Assembly (NCBI RefSeq): GCF_024699075.1
Contig: NZ_JAILQF010000240.1
Location: 1 to 44,316 of the forward strand
Source: Butyrivibrio sp.
GTDB lineage: Bacteria; Bacillota_A; Clostridia; Lachnospirales; Lachnospiraceae
Length of the DNA: 44,316 bases
Direction: 5' to 3'
Shown here in pieces: positions 7,320 through 19,367 of this stretch. Both the position numbers and the translations under genes were made by a program. Below the pieces are notes generated by a model. The model was not told the origin of the DNA. It made no database searches and saw nothing but the letters and a program-made list of their open reading frames with translations. Position 1 is the stretch's first letter. Each line of letters opens with the position of its first letter.

Positions 7320-8027
7320 ATGCTTGAGATCAAAGGATTTACAAAGGTTTACGGAGAAGGAAAAAAAGCGACCGATAATGTCAATCTGACTGTCGGGAGC
7401 GGCGATATCTACGGATTTATCGGACATAACGGAGCCGGTAAATCCACTACGATCCGGGCGGTTGTAGGTGTACTTGATTTTACCGAAGGCGAGATCCTGA
7501 TAGATGGACATTCCGTAAAGGATGAACCTCTGGAATGCAAGAAGATCACGGCTTATATTCCCGATAACCCCGATCTGTACGAAAATCTGACCGGTATCCA
7601 GTATCTGAATTTCATAGCCGATGTCTTTGAGATAGAGGCGGCCAAAAGAGAGGAATCCATAAAAAAATACGCGGATCTCTTTGAAATTACCGATGATCTT
7701 GGAGACCTTATCGGAGCATATTCTCATGGAATGAAGCAGAAGCTGGCCATCATTTCGGCCCTGATACACGAACCGAAGCTGATAGTAATGGACGAGCCTT
7801 TTGTCGGTCTTGATCCGAAGGCGGCATTTACCTTAAAGCAGATCATGCACGAAATGTGCGCCAAGGGAACCGCCATCTTCTTCTCAACCCATGTGCTCGA
7901 TGTTGCCGAAAAACTCTGCAACAAGGTTGCCATAATCAAGAACGGCAGGATCATCGATACAGGTACCATGGAAGAACTGACCGGCAAGAAATCGCTTGAA
8001 GAAGTATTCTTAGAGGTTCAGGGTTGA
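7320..8027 (+). CDS. ABC transporter ATP-binding protein
   Basis: 235 residues with a full ABC ATPase set: Walker A GHNGAGKST (35-43), a signature region YSHGMKQKL with H replacing the common S-G pattern, Walker B LIVMDEP, and the switch region FFSTHVLDVAEKLC. It belongs to the small exporter ATPases that pair with ABC-2-like permeases. AAAAAAGGAAG lies 9 nt before the ATG. The permease follows after 64 nt on the same strand, so the two form an operon. The exported substrate is unknown. Confidence 0.9.
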   Translation: MLEIKGFTKVYGEGKKATDNVNLTVGSGDIYGFIGHNGAGKSTTIRAVVGVLDFTEGEILIDGHSVKDEPLECKKITAYIPDNPDLYENLTGIQYLNFIADVFEIEAAKREESIKKYADLFEITDDLGDLIGAYSHGMKQKLAIISALIHEPKLIVMDEPFVGLDPKAAFTLKQIMHEMCAKGTAIFFSTHVLDVAEKLCNKVAIIKNGRIIDTGTMEELTGKKSLEEVFLEVQG

Positions 8028-8091
8028 ACAGACCGGTCCCTGCAACCTAACGGATGAACATAATAATATGTGTGTTACCGGAGGTATTGTA

Positions 8092-9687
8092 ATGAACAGT
8101 TCGGGTTTCGTGCTTTTAAAGACTTTGCTCAGGTCCACGAGCCAGTTCAATATTTTCAGACATTGTAAGGATAAAAAGAAAAAAGGCCGCATTATCGGAA
8201 GTTTCATCGGTTTAATGATCGCATATCTGGCTCTAATGACCTACTGCGTACTCATCGGGGTCGGATTCGCGAGCCGTGGAATGGCCGATATCATCCCCGG
8301 GATCAGTGCTCTGACTATCTCGGTATTGGCGCTGTTTTTCACATTTTTTAAGACCAACGGATATCTTTTTAATTTCAAGGAATACGATATGCTGATGGCG
8401 CTTCCTTTTTCACCGTCAACCGTTGCAGGATGCAAATTCCTTTATATGTATATAAAGAGTCTGCTCTGGAATATGAGTATTTCCGTTGCGATGCTGATAG
8501 GATACGCCGTAAATGTAAAGCCTGCCTTATGGGTTTACCCTGTATGGCTCATACTTTCGCTGTTTCTGCCCGTTATCCCGATGCTTATCGCTGCATTTAT
8601 CGGATTTCTGATCGCCAAGATCGGTTCGGGTTTCAGAAAAAAGAATATCATTCAAACAGTATTAAGCTTCCTTGTTGTAATATTCTTTTTCGCTTTGAGA
8701 TTTTTTATCGAAGATTTCGCTAGAGACAGTGAAAAGCTTGATGAAACGCTTGAAGGCGTGTTTGTTTCCGTTAAAAAGGCTGAAAACATCTATCTTCCGG
8801 CAGGATGGTTTGAGCGGGCGGTACACAGATTTTCCGTTTCCGATATCCTGCTCCTTACGGGATCAACGATCCTTTTGTTTGTGCTTGTCTTCATACCTGT
8901 GGGACGTTCCTACCGCAGCATCAATTCGAAATTAAAATCTCATGCGGCTTCAGGTAAATACCGCATGACCGAGCTTAAAAAACGCAGTATCCTGAATGCC
9001 ATTGCCTTTAAGGAATTCAGGCGTATGACCGGATCGACACTGTATCTTACAAATGCCGCAATGGGAGAAGTTTTGGCTTTTATCGCCGGAATTGCCGTAT
9101 TATTCTTTGATTTCGACAGTATCATCTCGACGATCATGCAGGGTGCGCCGGTCTCAAAAGAGATGCTCTATCCCGCATTTCCTCTGTTCATTTATTTCTT
9201 TATCGGGATGGTAGCCACTACCGTGACCTCACCTTCCCTTGAAGGAAAAAATTACTGGATCGTGCAGAGTCTTCCCATAACAAAAAAGACACTTCGCCAG
9301 GGTAAAATGCTTTTCAACATGTACCTGTCCGTGCCTTTTGGAGTTTTTACAACAGTCTGTGTATGTATTTCCGCCAAGGTGCCGATACTTACCGCAGTTC
9401 TAAGCGTGATACTTATCGTATGCCTGTGTGCTTTTTCGACAACATGGGGCTGTGTATGCGGTATCAAACATATGAGACTTGACTGGGAAAACGAGGTTGA
9501 AGTTGTCAAACAGGGTGCCAACGTTTCCGTTTATCTGTTCCCCAATATGTTTGCCACAATGGCTCTTATGGTCCTTGTAGTATTTCTCGGTATGAAAATG
9601 AATGTCAATCTGATCCTCGGGCTATTGATACTTATCGTATCCGCTCTTGCGCTACTCAGCTACAAAAGGGCTGTCTCACTTAAGTGA
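8092..9687 (+). CDS. ABC transporter permease (putative exporter membrane subunit)
   Basis: 531 residues with about twelve hydrophobic segments in two blocks (~45-210 and ~265-525) separated by a charged stretch. This is the pattern of large permease subunits partnered with single ATPases in Firmicutes. No extracytoplasmic enzymatic motif is seen. GGAGGT at 8080-8085 places the start at ATG 8092 rather than the in-frame ATG at 8068. The charged RHCKDKKKKGR near residue 20-30 is a likely cytoplasmic loop before the first segment. Function rests on the upstream ATPase. Confidence 0.8.
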   Translation: MNSSGFVLLKTLLRSTSQFNIFRHCKDKKKKGRIIGSFIGLMIAYLALMTYCVLIGVGFASRGMADIIPGISALTISVLALFFTFFKTNGYLFNFKEYDMLMALPFSPSTVAGCKFLYMYIKSLLWNMSISVAMLIGYAVNVKPALWVYPVWLILSLFLPVIPMLIAAFIGFLIAKIGSGFRKKNIIQTVLSFLVVIFFFALRFFIEDFARDSEKLDETLEGVFVSVKKAENIYLPAGWFERAVHRFSVSDILLLTGSTILLFVLVFIPVGRSYRSINSKLKSHAASGKYRMTELKKRSILNAIAFKEFRRMTGSTLYLTNAAMGEVLAFIAGIAVLFFDFDSIISTIMQGAPVSKEMLYPAFPLFIYFFIGMVATTVTSPSLEGKNYWIVQSLPITKKTLRQGKMLFNMYLSVPFGVFTTVCVCISAKVPILTAVLSVILIVCLCAFSTTWGCVCGIKHMRLDWENEVEVVKQGANVSVYLFPNMFATMALMVLVVFLGMKMNVNLILGLLILIVSALALLSYKRAVSLK

Positions 9688-9719
9688 TGACCTGTTTTGC
9701 AGTCGGAGGATGCCTGTAT

Positions 9720-10373
9720 TTAAAACAGTTTCCGTATCTCCCATAGGTCATCCGTTCTTGCATAAAGCATTTTCTGCAGCTCTTCGTCCGGCTCTGTAAG
9801 GTCCGGCACCATTATTACTTTACATCCCGCATCATAAGCGCTTTTGACGCCGTTGGGCGAATCCTCGACGGCAAAGACTCTGCTGGGTTCTTTCCCGAGT
9901 TCCCGGCAGGCCCGGATATAAATATCGGGTGCCGGTTTTCCAAGCTTTACCATATCGGCACAGATGACCTTATCAAAATACTCTCCGATACCTAACTTTT
10001 CAAGATATCTTTTTGTTCTGGCATACTCGTTTGCTGTCGCGATCGCTGTAGTGATATTGTTCTCGATCAACCACTTCAGGATCTCGACAGCTCCTTTTTT
10101 AAGCGGAATTCCATTCTTTTCTATAAGATCTCTGACCAATCCGCGGCGATAATCCCGTACCAGATCATAGTCGAAATCCTCACCGAACAATTCCTTAAAT
10201 CTCTTTAGTGCAAACGGTTTTCCAAGAGACCTGAATTCAAGCACTGTTTCGGATGATGCTTCATAGCCGAAATGTGCAAGAGCCTCCGGCCATGCTTGCT
10301 GATAATACTTTTCGGTATCTGTCAGCGTCCCGTCCATATCAAATATCACCGCATCTGCCGGTCGCATTTTCAT
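9720..10373 (-). CDS. HAD-superfamily hydrolase, beta-phosphoglucomutase/phosphatase-like
   Basis: 217 residues. HAD motif I is FDMDGTLTDTE (nucleophile D12, D14), motif II lies in AIATANEYART, motif III KLGKPAPDIY and motif IV VEDSPNGVKSA. A helical cap sits between motifs I and II, placing it in subfamily IA with beta-phosphoglucomutase and small sugar-phosphate phosphatases. The substrate cannot be read from the sequence. GGAGATC precedes the ATG. It follows gyrA by 41 nt on the same strand without an evident terminator, so it may be read through from gyrA. Confidence 0.85.
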   Translation of the reverse strand: MKMRPADAVIFDMDGTLTDTEKYYQQAWPEALAHFGYEASSETVLEFRSLGKPFALKRFKELFGEDFDYDLVRDYRRGLVRDLIEKNGIPLKKGAVEILKWLIENNITTAIATANEYARTKRYLEKLGIGEYFDKVICADMVKLGKPAPDIYIRACRELGKEPSRVFAVEDSPNGVKSAYDAGCKVIMVPDLTEPDEELQKMLYARTDDLWEIRKLF

Positions 10374-10414
10374 GATCTCCTGTTCTTCCGGATACCGGTA
10401 TTGAATCCGATCAT

Positions 10415-13012
10415 TTATTCTTCATCATCGGTGTTTTCAGTTTCGTCGGTTTCTTCCGGGTCTTCTTCCTCAGTAGGGAAGATCAGGTTTTCTTCTCCCG
10501 GATCGTCATCGTCGTCATCTTCAAAACCCGCAGTTTCACCGGAATGTCCGGCATTTTCTTCGGCATCCTCTTCGGTCTCGCGGATCCTTGCTATATTTCC
10601 TACCTTTACATCCTTCGAAGGATCGAGAGATATCAGTTTAACGCCGGTCGTTGCGCGGCCGCATACCCTGACATCCGAAACCGCAAATCTGATGACTGTT
10701 CCTTCGGTCGTTATGATCATAAGTTCGGCGTCCTTATCTATGATCTTGGCTCCGACCTGATCTCCGCTCTTCTCGGTTATCTTGTAGCAGATTATTCCCT
10801 TGCCGGCTCTGTGGCGCTGAGGGAATTCCGATACAGGTGTAAGCTTGCCGTAGCCAAGCTCCGATACGGCAAGGACATATTCACCCTGATTGGAAAGCTG
10901 CATTGATACAACTTCATCATCCTGATCAAGTCTTATACCGATGACACCTATGGACTGTCTGCCGGTGACTCTTACTTCCATTTCATTGAAGCGGGTGCAG
11001 ATGCCCTTCTTCGTAAATAACAGAACATCCTGCTTCTCGTCGGTGCATTTTACACCGATAAGCTCATCGTCTTCACGCAGAGTTATCGCATTTAAGCCGA
11101 CTTTTCTGATATTGGCATATTCCGAAAGTCTTGTAGTCTTGATAAATCCGTTCTTGGTCGCCATAAGAAGGTAGCTGTCCGGATCGAAGCCACGTACGGT
11201 AATTGTCGCCGTAATGTGCTCATCTCCCGTCATCTGCAGCAGATTGACGATCGCAGTACCTCTTGCGATACGCGATGACTCAGGTATCTCATAGGCCTTC
11301 AGCTTATATACGCGGCCTTTATTGGTAAAGAACAGAACATAATGCTTGTTCGTGGTCATAAACAGCTCTTCGATAAGATCCTCATCGATCGTCTGCATGC
11401 CCTTGATACCCTTGCCTCCGCGGTGCTGGGCCTTGAAATTGTCAGGCGTCATACGCTTGATATAGCCCATTCTGGTCATGGCAACAACGACATCATCATC
11501 TGAGATCATGTCTTCGTCAGTCAGATCATTGTCAAATCCTATCTGGGTCTTTCGTTCGTCGCGGTATTTGTTGCCGATCGCATCAACCTCGTCTCTTACA
11601 ACTCCGAGCAGGATCTTCTCGTCCCCGAGGATGGCCTTGTATTCCTTGATATCCTCCATGAGCTGAGCATATTCGGCTTCAAGCCTCTCTCTTTCGAGTC
11701 CTGTCAGCTGTCTCAGACGCATATCGACTATCGCCTGTGCCTGAACATCATCAAAGCCGAAACGGTCGATCAGGGCTTCCTTCGCATCATTGGTCGATTT
11801 CGATGCCCTGATGATCGCAATGATCTCATCTATGACATCAAGCGCCTTCAGCAGTCCTTCCTTGATATGAGCTTCTTTCTCGGCTCTTGCAAGATCAAAT
11901 CTGGTACGTCTTGCAACAACATCCTCCTGATGCTTTATATATAATCTCAGGATATCGAGTAATGACAGCACCTTCGGCTCATTATCGACAAGTGCCAGCA
12001 TATTGACACCAAAGGTGTCCTGCATCTGAGTATGCTTATAAAGCTGGTTTAAGATAACCTGCGGATTGACATCACGCCTCAGTTCGATACAGACTCTCAT
12101 TCCCTGACGGTCCGATTCGTCACGCAGTTCGGTTATACCGTCGATCTTCTTGTCCTTTACCAGATCGGCTATCTTCTCGATCAGCCTGGCTTTATTTACA
12201 AGAAACGGAAGTTCGGTCACGACAATACGGTTCTTGCCGTTTGCCATGGGTTCGATATCCGTAACGGCACGAACCTTGATCTTGCCGCGTCCGGTTCTGT
12301 AGGCTTCCTCGATACCGCGTCTTCCCATGATGGTCGCGCCGGTCGGGAAATCGGGTCCTTTTATTATCTGCATTACCTCTTCTATAGAGGTCTGGCGGTC
12401 TTCGTTTATCCTGTTGTTAATGATAAGGGTAACGGCATCAAGCACCTCTCCGATATTGTGAGGAGGGATATTCGTTGCCATTCCTACGGCAATACCCGTA
12501 GTTCCGTTGATCAGCAGATTGGGGACGCGTGCGGGAAGTACCGTGGGCTCCTTTTCCGATTCATCGAAGTTCGGTATAAAGTCAACCGTATCCTTGTTGA
12601 TATCGGCCAGCATCTCCATTGCTATCTTGCTTAAGCGTGCTTCGGTATAACGCATCGCCGCAGCGCCGTCACCGTCCACGGAACCGAAGTTGCCATGTCC
12701 GTCAACAAGCGGATAATGAGTAGACCATTCCTGTGCCAGATTGACGAGGGCTCCGTAAATGGAGCTGTCACCGTGAGGATGGTATTTACCCATCGTATCG
12801 CCGACGATACGGGCACATTTACGATGAGGCTTGTCGGGAGTATTCGATAATTCGATCATCGCATACAGGATACGTCTCTGAACGGGCTTCAGACCGTCCC
12901 TGACGTCCGGCAGCGCACGTGAGGCAATGACCGACATCGCATAATCTATGTACGATGTTTCCATCGTATCCTTCAGATCGACTGGGTTGGTACGATCATA
13001 CATTTCATCCAT
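10415..13012 (-). CDS. gyrA: DNA gyrase subunit A
   Basis: 865 residues. This is the breakage-reunion subunit of the topoisomerase that introduces negative supercoils. The catalytic tyrosine is Y122 in [11 protein letters not shown], and numbering matches E. coli in this region. The quinolone region reads [13 protein letters not shown], with Ser83 kept and Gly at position 87. The C-terminal beta-pinwheel carries the GyrA-box-like [10 protein letters not shown] and a second [10 protein letters not shown]. The last ~55 residues form a very acidic tail ([12 protein letters not shown]...), known in some GyrA to tune supercoiling. AGGAGTTTAGGTG precedes the ATG. The gene lies 110 nt downstream of gyrB in the oriC operon. 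Codon choice (CTG, CCG, ACC, CGT) differs from the 5' part of gyrB. Confidence 0.97.
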   Translation of the reverse strand: MDEMYDRTNPVDLKDTMETSYIDYAMSVIASRALPDVRDGLKPVQRRILYAMIELSNTPDKPHRKCARIVGDTMGKYHPHGDSSIYGALVNLAQEWSTHYPLVDGHGNFGSVDGDGAAAMRYTEARLSKIAMEMLADINKDTVDFIPNFDESEKEPTVLPARVPNLLINGTTGIAVGMATNIPPHNIGEVLDAVTLIINNRINEDRQTSIEEVMQIIKGPDFPTGATIMGRRGIEEAYRTGRGKIKVRAVTDIEPMANGKNRIVVTELPFLVNKARLIEKIADLVKDKKIDGITELRDESDRQGMRVCIELRRDVNPQVILNQLYKHTQMQDTFGVNMLALVDNEPKVLSLLDILRLYIKHQEDVVARRTRFDLARAEKEAHIKEGLLKALDVIDEIIAIIRASKSTNDAKEALIDRFGFDDVQAQAIVDMRLRQLTGLERERLEAEYAQLMEDIKEYKAILGDEKILLGVVRDEVDAIGNKYRDERKTQIGFDNDLTDEDMISDDDVVVAMTRMGYIKRMTPDNFKAQHRGGKGIKGMQTIDEDLIEELFMTTNKHYVLFFTNKGRVYKLKAYEIPESSRIARGTAIVNLLQMTGDEHITATITVRGFDPDSYLLMATKNGFIKTTRLSEYANIRKVGLNAITLREDDELIGVKCTDEKQDVLLFTKKGICTRFNEMEVRVTGRQSIGVIGIRLDQDDEVVSMQLSNQGEYVLAVSELGYGKLTPVSEFPQRHRAGKGIICYKITEKSGDQVGAKIIDKDAELMIITTEGTVIRFAVSDVRVCGRATTGVKLISLDPSKDVKVGNIARIRETEEDAEENAGHSGETAGFEDDDDDDPGEENLIFPTEEEDPEETDETENTDDEE

Positions 13013-13052
13013 AACTTATTCACCTAAACTCCTACTTTTTTTAGTTTTCAGA

Positions 13053-13085
13053 CTGATCCGGTGTTTTTCCGGACCGGTAGATCAG
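13053..13085. other. Hairpin in the gyrB-gyrA intergenic gap
   Basis: CTGATCCGGTG pairs with CACCGG/GATCAG in opposite orientation with a 2-nt bulge. There is no T-tract on either side, so it is not a convincing terminator. It may be an mRNA stability or processing structure between gyrB and gyrA. Confidence 0.35.
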
Positions 13086-13122
13086 ATTTAAATACAATAT
13101 GCTTCAGCTTACAGGACCACAT

Positions 13123-15075
<1,953 letters not shown>

Positions 15076-15109
15076 TTATAAACCTCTTTTTATCTGCTGT
15101 ATTTTGGAA

Positions 15110-16213
15110 TCAGTTTTCTGATGTAACAGTTCCGTTAACTACCCTAAACAGCTTATTTATTTCAAATCTATGATTAACAAACTCGTCGTAACCGGTGCAG
15201 GTTATTATCGTCTGAATGTCACCGATCGTATCAAGCAGATAGTTCTGCCTGTTTGAGTCAAGTTCTGATAGAACATCATCAAGTAGAAGGACAGGATTCT
15301 CTTTTTTGGCCTGCTTCACTATTTCTATCTCAGAAAGCTTAAGTGAGAGAGAAGCGGTCCTTTGCTGACCCTGAGATCCGAATTTCCTGATGTCTATGGC
15401 TTCATTTGCTGATGTTGTCTTAACAATAAAAGAGAAATCGTCCTTCTGCGGTCCAACGCTGGTCTGCTTCAGGAACAGATCTCTGTCTTTAGTACTTTTT
15501 AGCTTACTTTCATAATCATCTGCTCCAACATTGGGCTCATAGAAAATCTTCAGATTTTCCCGTCCCCCTGTGAGCTTTTCATGTATGGGCTCTATTATCC
15601 TGCAGAGATTGTCTATAAACTGTTCTCTTGCCTTTATTATCTGAGTTCCATACATTATCATCTGATCATCCTGTACATCCAGAAGTGGTCTGTATTCTGG
15701 GTGATCATACATCTCTTTGAGCATCTTGTTGCGCTGAACCATAAGTCTGTTGAATCTTGAGAGATTATAAAGATATGTCTCATCAAGCTGGCACAGCTCA
15801 AGATCTATAAACCTTCTCCTCTCCGAAGGACCGTTTTTTACAATTGCAAGGTCTTCCGGTGAGAAAAAAACTGCATTCAGTCGCCCTACATAATCAGCTG
15901 CCTTTTTAAGCTTCTGACCATCTATTGCAAGTCCTTTGGACTTACTCTTTCTAAGGTGCATGTCGAGTTTATACTCTGCATGGTCTCTTTCTATTATTGA
16001 TCTGATATGAGCTTCATCTTTTTTGAAATTTATTACTTCTCTGTCTTTTGACCCTTTATGGGACTTAGTAGTGGCAGACATGAATATTGCTTCAAGTATA
16101 TTGGTCTTGCCCTGCGCATTATCGCCATAGAGAATATTGGTTCCTTTGTCAAAGTCGAGATGAAGTTCTTCATAGTTTCTGAAGTTTGAAAGCTCCAGCC
16201 TTTTTATTATCAT
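15110..16213 (-). CDS. recF: DNA replication and repair protein RecF
   Basis: 367 residues, an SMC-like ATPase that helps RecO/RecR load RecA at gaps. Walker A is GDNAQGKT (30-37) after the typical start MIIKRLELSNFRNYEELHLDF. The ABC-like signature is in FGSQGQQRTASLSLKL, and Walker B with the D-loop in PVLLLDDVLSELDSNRQ. Its ATG overlaps the last four bases of the upstream S4 gene (ATGA), so translation is coupled. It sits in the conserved dnaA-dnaN-S4-recF-gyrB order. Confidence 0.96.
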   Translation of the reverse strand: MIIKRLELSNFRNYEELHLDFDKGTNILYGDNAQGKTNILEAIFMSATTKSHKGSKDREVINFKKDEAHIRSIIERDHAEYKLDMHLRKSKSKGLAIDGQKLKKAADYVGRLNAVFFSPEDLAIVKNGPSERRRFIDLELCQLDETYLYNLSRFNRLMVQRNKMLKEMYDHPEYRPLLDVQDDQMIMYGTQIIKAREQFIDNLCRIIEPIHEKLTGGRENLKIFYEPNVGADDYESKLKSTKDRDLFLKQTSVGPQKDDFSFIVKTTSANEAIDIRKFGSQGQQRTASLSLKLSEIEIVKQAKKENPVLLLDDVLSELDSNRQNYLLDTIGDIQTIITCTGYDEFVNHRFEINKLFRVVNGTVTSEN

Positions 16214-16425
16214 CTTTCGACCTTAAAACTCCTGCCTCTGTACTCAACTACATCACCTGGAACCAGCTTCTTGCCTCGTCTTGTATCAACTTCTCCGTTA
16301 ACCTTTACAAGGCCTGCCTGTATATCTTCCTTGGCATCAGCTCCGGACTCCTCGTAACCGGCCTTTTTAAGCGCCTGTCCGAGTTTTATATAATCATCTG
16401 TTTCTCTTAATTTAACTATATCCAT
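16210..16425 (-). CDS. yaaA: S4-domain RNA-binding protein (YaaA/RlbA type)
   Basis: 71 residues made almost wholly of an S4 domain (ALKKAGYEESGADAKEDIQA, GLVKVNGEVDTRRGKKLVPG, VVEYRG). The position between dnaN and recF is diagnostic for the small S4 protein of Firmicutes, linked to ribosome assembly in Bacillus. The stop overlaps recF by 4 nt. GAGGTTAAA lies upstream of its ATG. Confidence 0.9.
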   Translation of the reverse strand: MDIVKLRETDDYIKLGQALKKAGYEESGADAKEDIQAGLVKVNGEVDTRRGKKLVPGDVVEYRGRSFKVER

Positions 16426-16532
16426 TTTAACCTCATATCTTGCTGTTTGCGGCTTTTATCTTATCCGCCTTCAAAATAACTCTATATCATTTGTATATAA
16501 ATATTGATACCCGTATATCTTCACCTTTATTA

Positions 16533-17651
16533 TCAGTCAACTGTTGTGAAGTTTACAGGAAGGATAAGATATGTATAGCTTGCATCTGCATCCTTTATAA
16601 AGCATGGTGCTTTAGGATTTACAAGGTACATATCTATGTTGTCATCATCGATCGCACGAAGGGCATCAATCAGGAATTTAGGATTGAAGCCTATCTTAAG
16701 GTCTTTACCCTGTTTTTCTATATCAACTTTTTCATCCATTGATCCAACTGCAGAGTTGATCTTCATCTCAAGGAAACCGTTCTCAATTGAGATGATTACA
16801 GGTCTCTTATCACCTTCCTTGACGAGAAGAGTAGCACGGTCTATACAATCAAGGAATTCTCTTCTGTTGATCGTAAGCTTGGTCTCATAGTCAGATGAGA
16901 GCATCTGATCGATATTGAAGTACTCACCCTCAAGAAGTCTTGAAACTACTACAGTCTTATCAAACTCAAACAGTACGTGCTTATCTGTAAAGAAGATGCT
17001 TACAACTGATTCTGTAGAATCTGTAAGGATCTTGGAAACTTCAGAAAGTGCCTTTCCAGGTACAATTACTTTCTTAAAGCCATAGCTTTGTGAAAGCTCT
17101 ACTTTACGGATAGATATTCTGTGTCCGTCAAGAGATACCATCTTGAGCATGTTGCCATCAACTTCAAAGAGCTCACCGCCCATCACCTTGTTGGTATCAT
17201 TTTCAGCTATTGAGAAGATAGTCTGCAGAATGATATTACGAAGTGTGTACTGTGAAATATGGATTCCGTCTATTCTCTCTATTGACGGAAGATATGAAAA
17301 GTCATCACCGCTTCTTCCAAGAATGGTGAATTTAGCCTTTTCACAGCTTATGGTAACTTTAATATTACCTTCAGAATTCTGAGATTCTATTGTTACGTCA
17401 TTATCAGGAAGCTTTCTTATGATGTCAAAAAATATCTTTGCATCTATTGCGATATAGCCTCTGTCAAGGATATTACCTTCGACTATAGTCTCAATACCAA
17501 GCTCCATATCATTAGCTATGAACTTTATTACTCCCTCTGTAGTGTCGATTAATATACACTGAAGAATTGACATTGTTGTCTTAGCTGGAACTGCTTTAGA
17601 AACAATTTGAAGTCCACTAACAAGATTTGATTTCGAGCATACAAATTTCAT
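16533..17651 (-). CDS. dnaN: DNA polymerase III beta sliding clamp
   Basis: 372 residues, the ring clamp that tethers polymerase to DNA. It starts MKFVCSKSNLVSGLQIVSKAVPAKTTMSIL and contains the three repeated clamp domains and the C-terminal end ILPVNFTTVD (family end: P-hydrophobic). The open frame runs 20 codons further upstream, but these cross a DnaA-box-like site and lack a conserved sequence. ATG 17651 has AAAGGAAG about 11 nt upstream and matches the family start. It lies between dnaA and the S4 gene. A separate promoter is at 17814-17842. Confidence 0.96.
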   Translation of the reverse strand: MKFVCSKSNLVSGLQIVSKAVPAKTTMSILQCILIDTTEGVIKFIANDMELGIETIVEGNILDRGYIAIDAKIFFDIIRKLPDNDVTIESQNSEGNIKVTISCEKAKFTILGRSGDDFSYLPSIERIDGIHISQYTLRNIILQTIFSIAENDTNKVMGGELFEVDGNMLKMVSLDGHRISIRKVELSQSYGFKKVIVPGKALSEVSKILTDSTESVVSIFFTDKHVLFEFDKTVVVSRLLEGEYFNIDQMLSSDYETKLTINRREFLDCIDRATLLVKEGDKRPVIISIENGFLEMKINSAVGSMDEKVDIEKQGKDLKIGFNPKFLIDALRAIDDDNIDMYLVNPKAPCFIKDADASYTYLILPVNFTTVD

Positions 17652-17703
17652 AGCTCCGATACTTCCTTTCTGTCTAAAAAGTTTATATGTGTAGGTATCT
17701 TTT

Positions 17704-17712
17704 TTATCCACC
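17704..17712 (+). promoter_or_regulatory. DnaA-box-like site in the dnaN leader
   Basis: TTATCCACC, 8 of 9 match to TTATCCACA, about 55 bp upstream of the dnaN start. In Bacillus the dnaA-dnaN gap carries the second half of a bipartite origin. A single near-match here is weak support for that. Confidence 0.4.
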
Positions 17713-17813
17713 TTTAAATTTGTTGGAAGGTTCCCCCTGGTGCAGATAAAAGAAAAAGAATAAAAATAATAATCTAATTAATATAGAATGTTTATAAGTG
17801 CAAAACCTTTATT

Positions 17814-17842
17814 ATTATACAATTTTACATGCTTTTTTACAA
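17814..17842 (-). promoter_or_regulatory. Promoter for dnaN
   Basis: On the minus strand TTGTAA, 17-bp spacer, TATAAT, in the 250-bp gap between dnaA and the dnaN start. Leader about 155 nt. Confidence 0.7.
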
Positions 17843-17901
17843 TGAAAAGACTGTTGATAAAAAAGCCTTTGCCTGTGTATTTTTAATTCATTTTGTGTAA
17901 A

Positions 17902-19293
17902 TCAGGATGTGGGTCCAAGTTTCTTTTTGATGATATCCACATTTTTAACAAGATCCTCATCTGTGGAAAGCTTACCTTTTATACGGCTTATTCCTGACAT
18001 GACCGTTGTGTGGTCTTTCTTTCCAAGGATCCTTCCAATTTCTTCAAGTGATATATCAGTCATTTCTCTGCAAAGATACATGATGATCTGTCTTGGAAGT
18101 ACGATTTCTGAGTTACGCTTTCTTGATACAACATCCTCCTGTCTTACGCCGTACTGCTCACATACAGTGTTAACGATAAGCTGCGGAGTTATTATCTTAT
18201 TTTCCTCAGGAGATATGATATCTCTCAAAGCTTCTTTTACATTATCAATATTGATCTCAACGTTATTAAGTCGTGAATATGCGATTATCTTATTGAATGC
18301 ACCCTCAAGCTCACGGATATTGCTCTTAATATTGGTAGCAATATATTCAAGGATCTCGTCGTCTATATGATTGCCGAAGTTCTCAGCATTCTTACGAAGG
18401 ATAGCCATTCTTGTCTCGTAGTCAGGTGTCTGAATATCAGCAATAAGGCCCATTTCGAAACGTGATCTGAATCTCTCTTCAAGAGTTTCCATTTCCTTTG
18501 GAGGACGATCAGATGAAAGGATTATCTGCTTACCTGCCTGATGAAGCTCGTTGAAGGTATGGAAGAATTCTTCCTGAGTTGATTCCTTACCTATAATAAA
18601 CTGAACATCATCGACCATAAGTACATCAACTGTACGGTACTTCTCACGAAGCTTGGACATTGATTCCTGCTTACCTGAACGGATTGATTCGATAACTTCG
18701 TTGGTGAATGCTTCTGATGTTACATATAAAACCTTGGCAGATGAATTGTGCTCCATAATGAAATGTCCTATGGAATGCATAAGGTGAGTCTTACCAAGTC
18801 CCGGACCTCCGTATAGGAAAAGAGGATTATAACTTTCTCCCGGAGATTCTGCTACTGCAAGAGAAGCAGAGTGGGCAAATTTATTATTGGATCCTACTAC
18901 GAAAGTATCAAATCTGTACTTAGGGTTAAGATTTGAGTTTTCATAGTTTATGCCTGAATTTGAAGACTCTTTGTTTATGTCAAAAGAGTCTGTCTTTTCA
19001 TTATTAATATTGGCATCTTTTTGAAGTATAAAAGAAACATCAACAGCTTCTCCTATAAGTTCAGAGATTGCCACCTTAAAGAAGTTCTGATAATGAGTCA
19101 TTATATAATTATGGGCTATTGAATTATCAGAAGGTATCAGAATGAAAACAACGCCGCCTGTATATTCATAGAAAGAAAGAGGCTCTATCCAGGTATGATA
19201 AGAAATATCAGTTATACCTGATTCCTCTCTTACGGCATCTTTAATATGATCCCAGCTGTCACTTAATATAGAAGTAATTTCGTCGGATAACAT
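17902..19293 (-). CDS. dnaA: Chromosomal replication initiator protein DnaA
   Basis: 463 residues. Domain I (~1-80, helical with ISYHTWIEPLSF), a poorly conserved acidic linker, AAA+ domain III with Walker A GGPGLGKTH and Walker B DVLMVDDVQF, arginine-finger region RFRSRFEMGL, and the C-terminal DNA-binding domain with the signature KKDHTTVMSGISRI. It melts oriC and loads helicase. Start: ATG 19293 is preceded by GGGGGAATCT; the frame continues 21 codons upstream but without a ribosome site. Its promoter abuts a DnaA box, consistent with autoregulation. Confidence 0.97.
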   Translation of the reverse strand: MLSDEITSILSDSWDHIKDAVREESGITDISYHTWIEPLSFYEYTGGVVFILIPSDNSIAHNYIMTHYQNFFKVAISELIGEAVDVSFILQKDANINNEKTDSFDINKESSNSGINYENSNLNPKYRFDTFVVGSNNKFAHSASLAVAESPGESYNPLFLYGGPGLGKTHLMHSIGHFIMEHNSSAKVLYVTSEAFTNEVIESIRSGKQESMSKLREKYRTVDVLMVDDVQFIIGKESTQEEFFHTFNELHQAGKQIILSSDRPPKEMETLEERFRSRFEMGLIADIQTPDYETRMAILRKNAENFGNHIDDEILEYIATNIKSNIRELEGAFNKIIAYSRLNNVEINIDNVKEALRDIISPEENKIITPQLIVNTVCEQYGVRQEDVVSRKRNSEIVLPRQIIMYLCREMTDISLEEIGRILGKKDHTTVMSGISRIKGKLSTDEDLVKNVDIIKKKLGPTS

Positions 19294-19327
19294 AGATTCC
19301 CCCATTAATATATAGTAGAATAAATTA

Positions 19328-19356
19328 ATTTTATCGTAAAAAACTCTAAACATCAA
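19328..19356 (-). promoter_or_regulatory. dnaA promoter
   Basis: On the minus strand TTGATG, 17-bp spacer, TAAAAT, about 35 nt upstream of the dnaA start. A perfect DnaA box (19368-19376) lies 11 bp upstream of the -35, a usual arrangement for DnaA feedback. Confidence 0.65.
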
Positions 19357-19367
19357 TTTTGCAGAAT

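Noticed and set aside
16533..17711. Long N-terminal extension of DnaN, and similar extensions of DnaA, RsmG, ParA, PhoH and the MATE gene
   Set aside because: The added codons lack ribosome sites and family similarity, and some fall in repeats or DnaA-box-like sequence. Internal starts with good ribosome sites were chosen.
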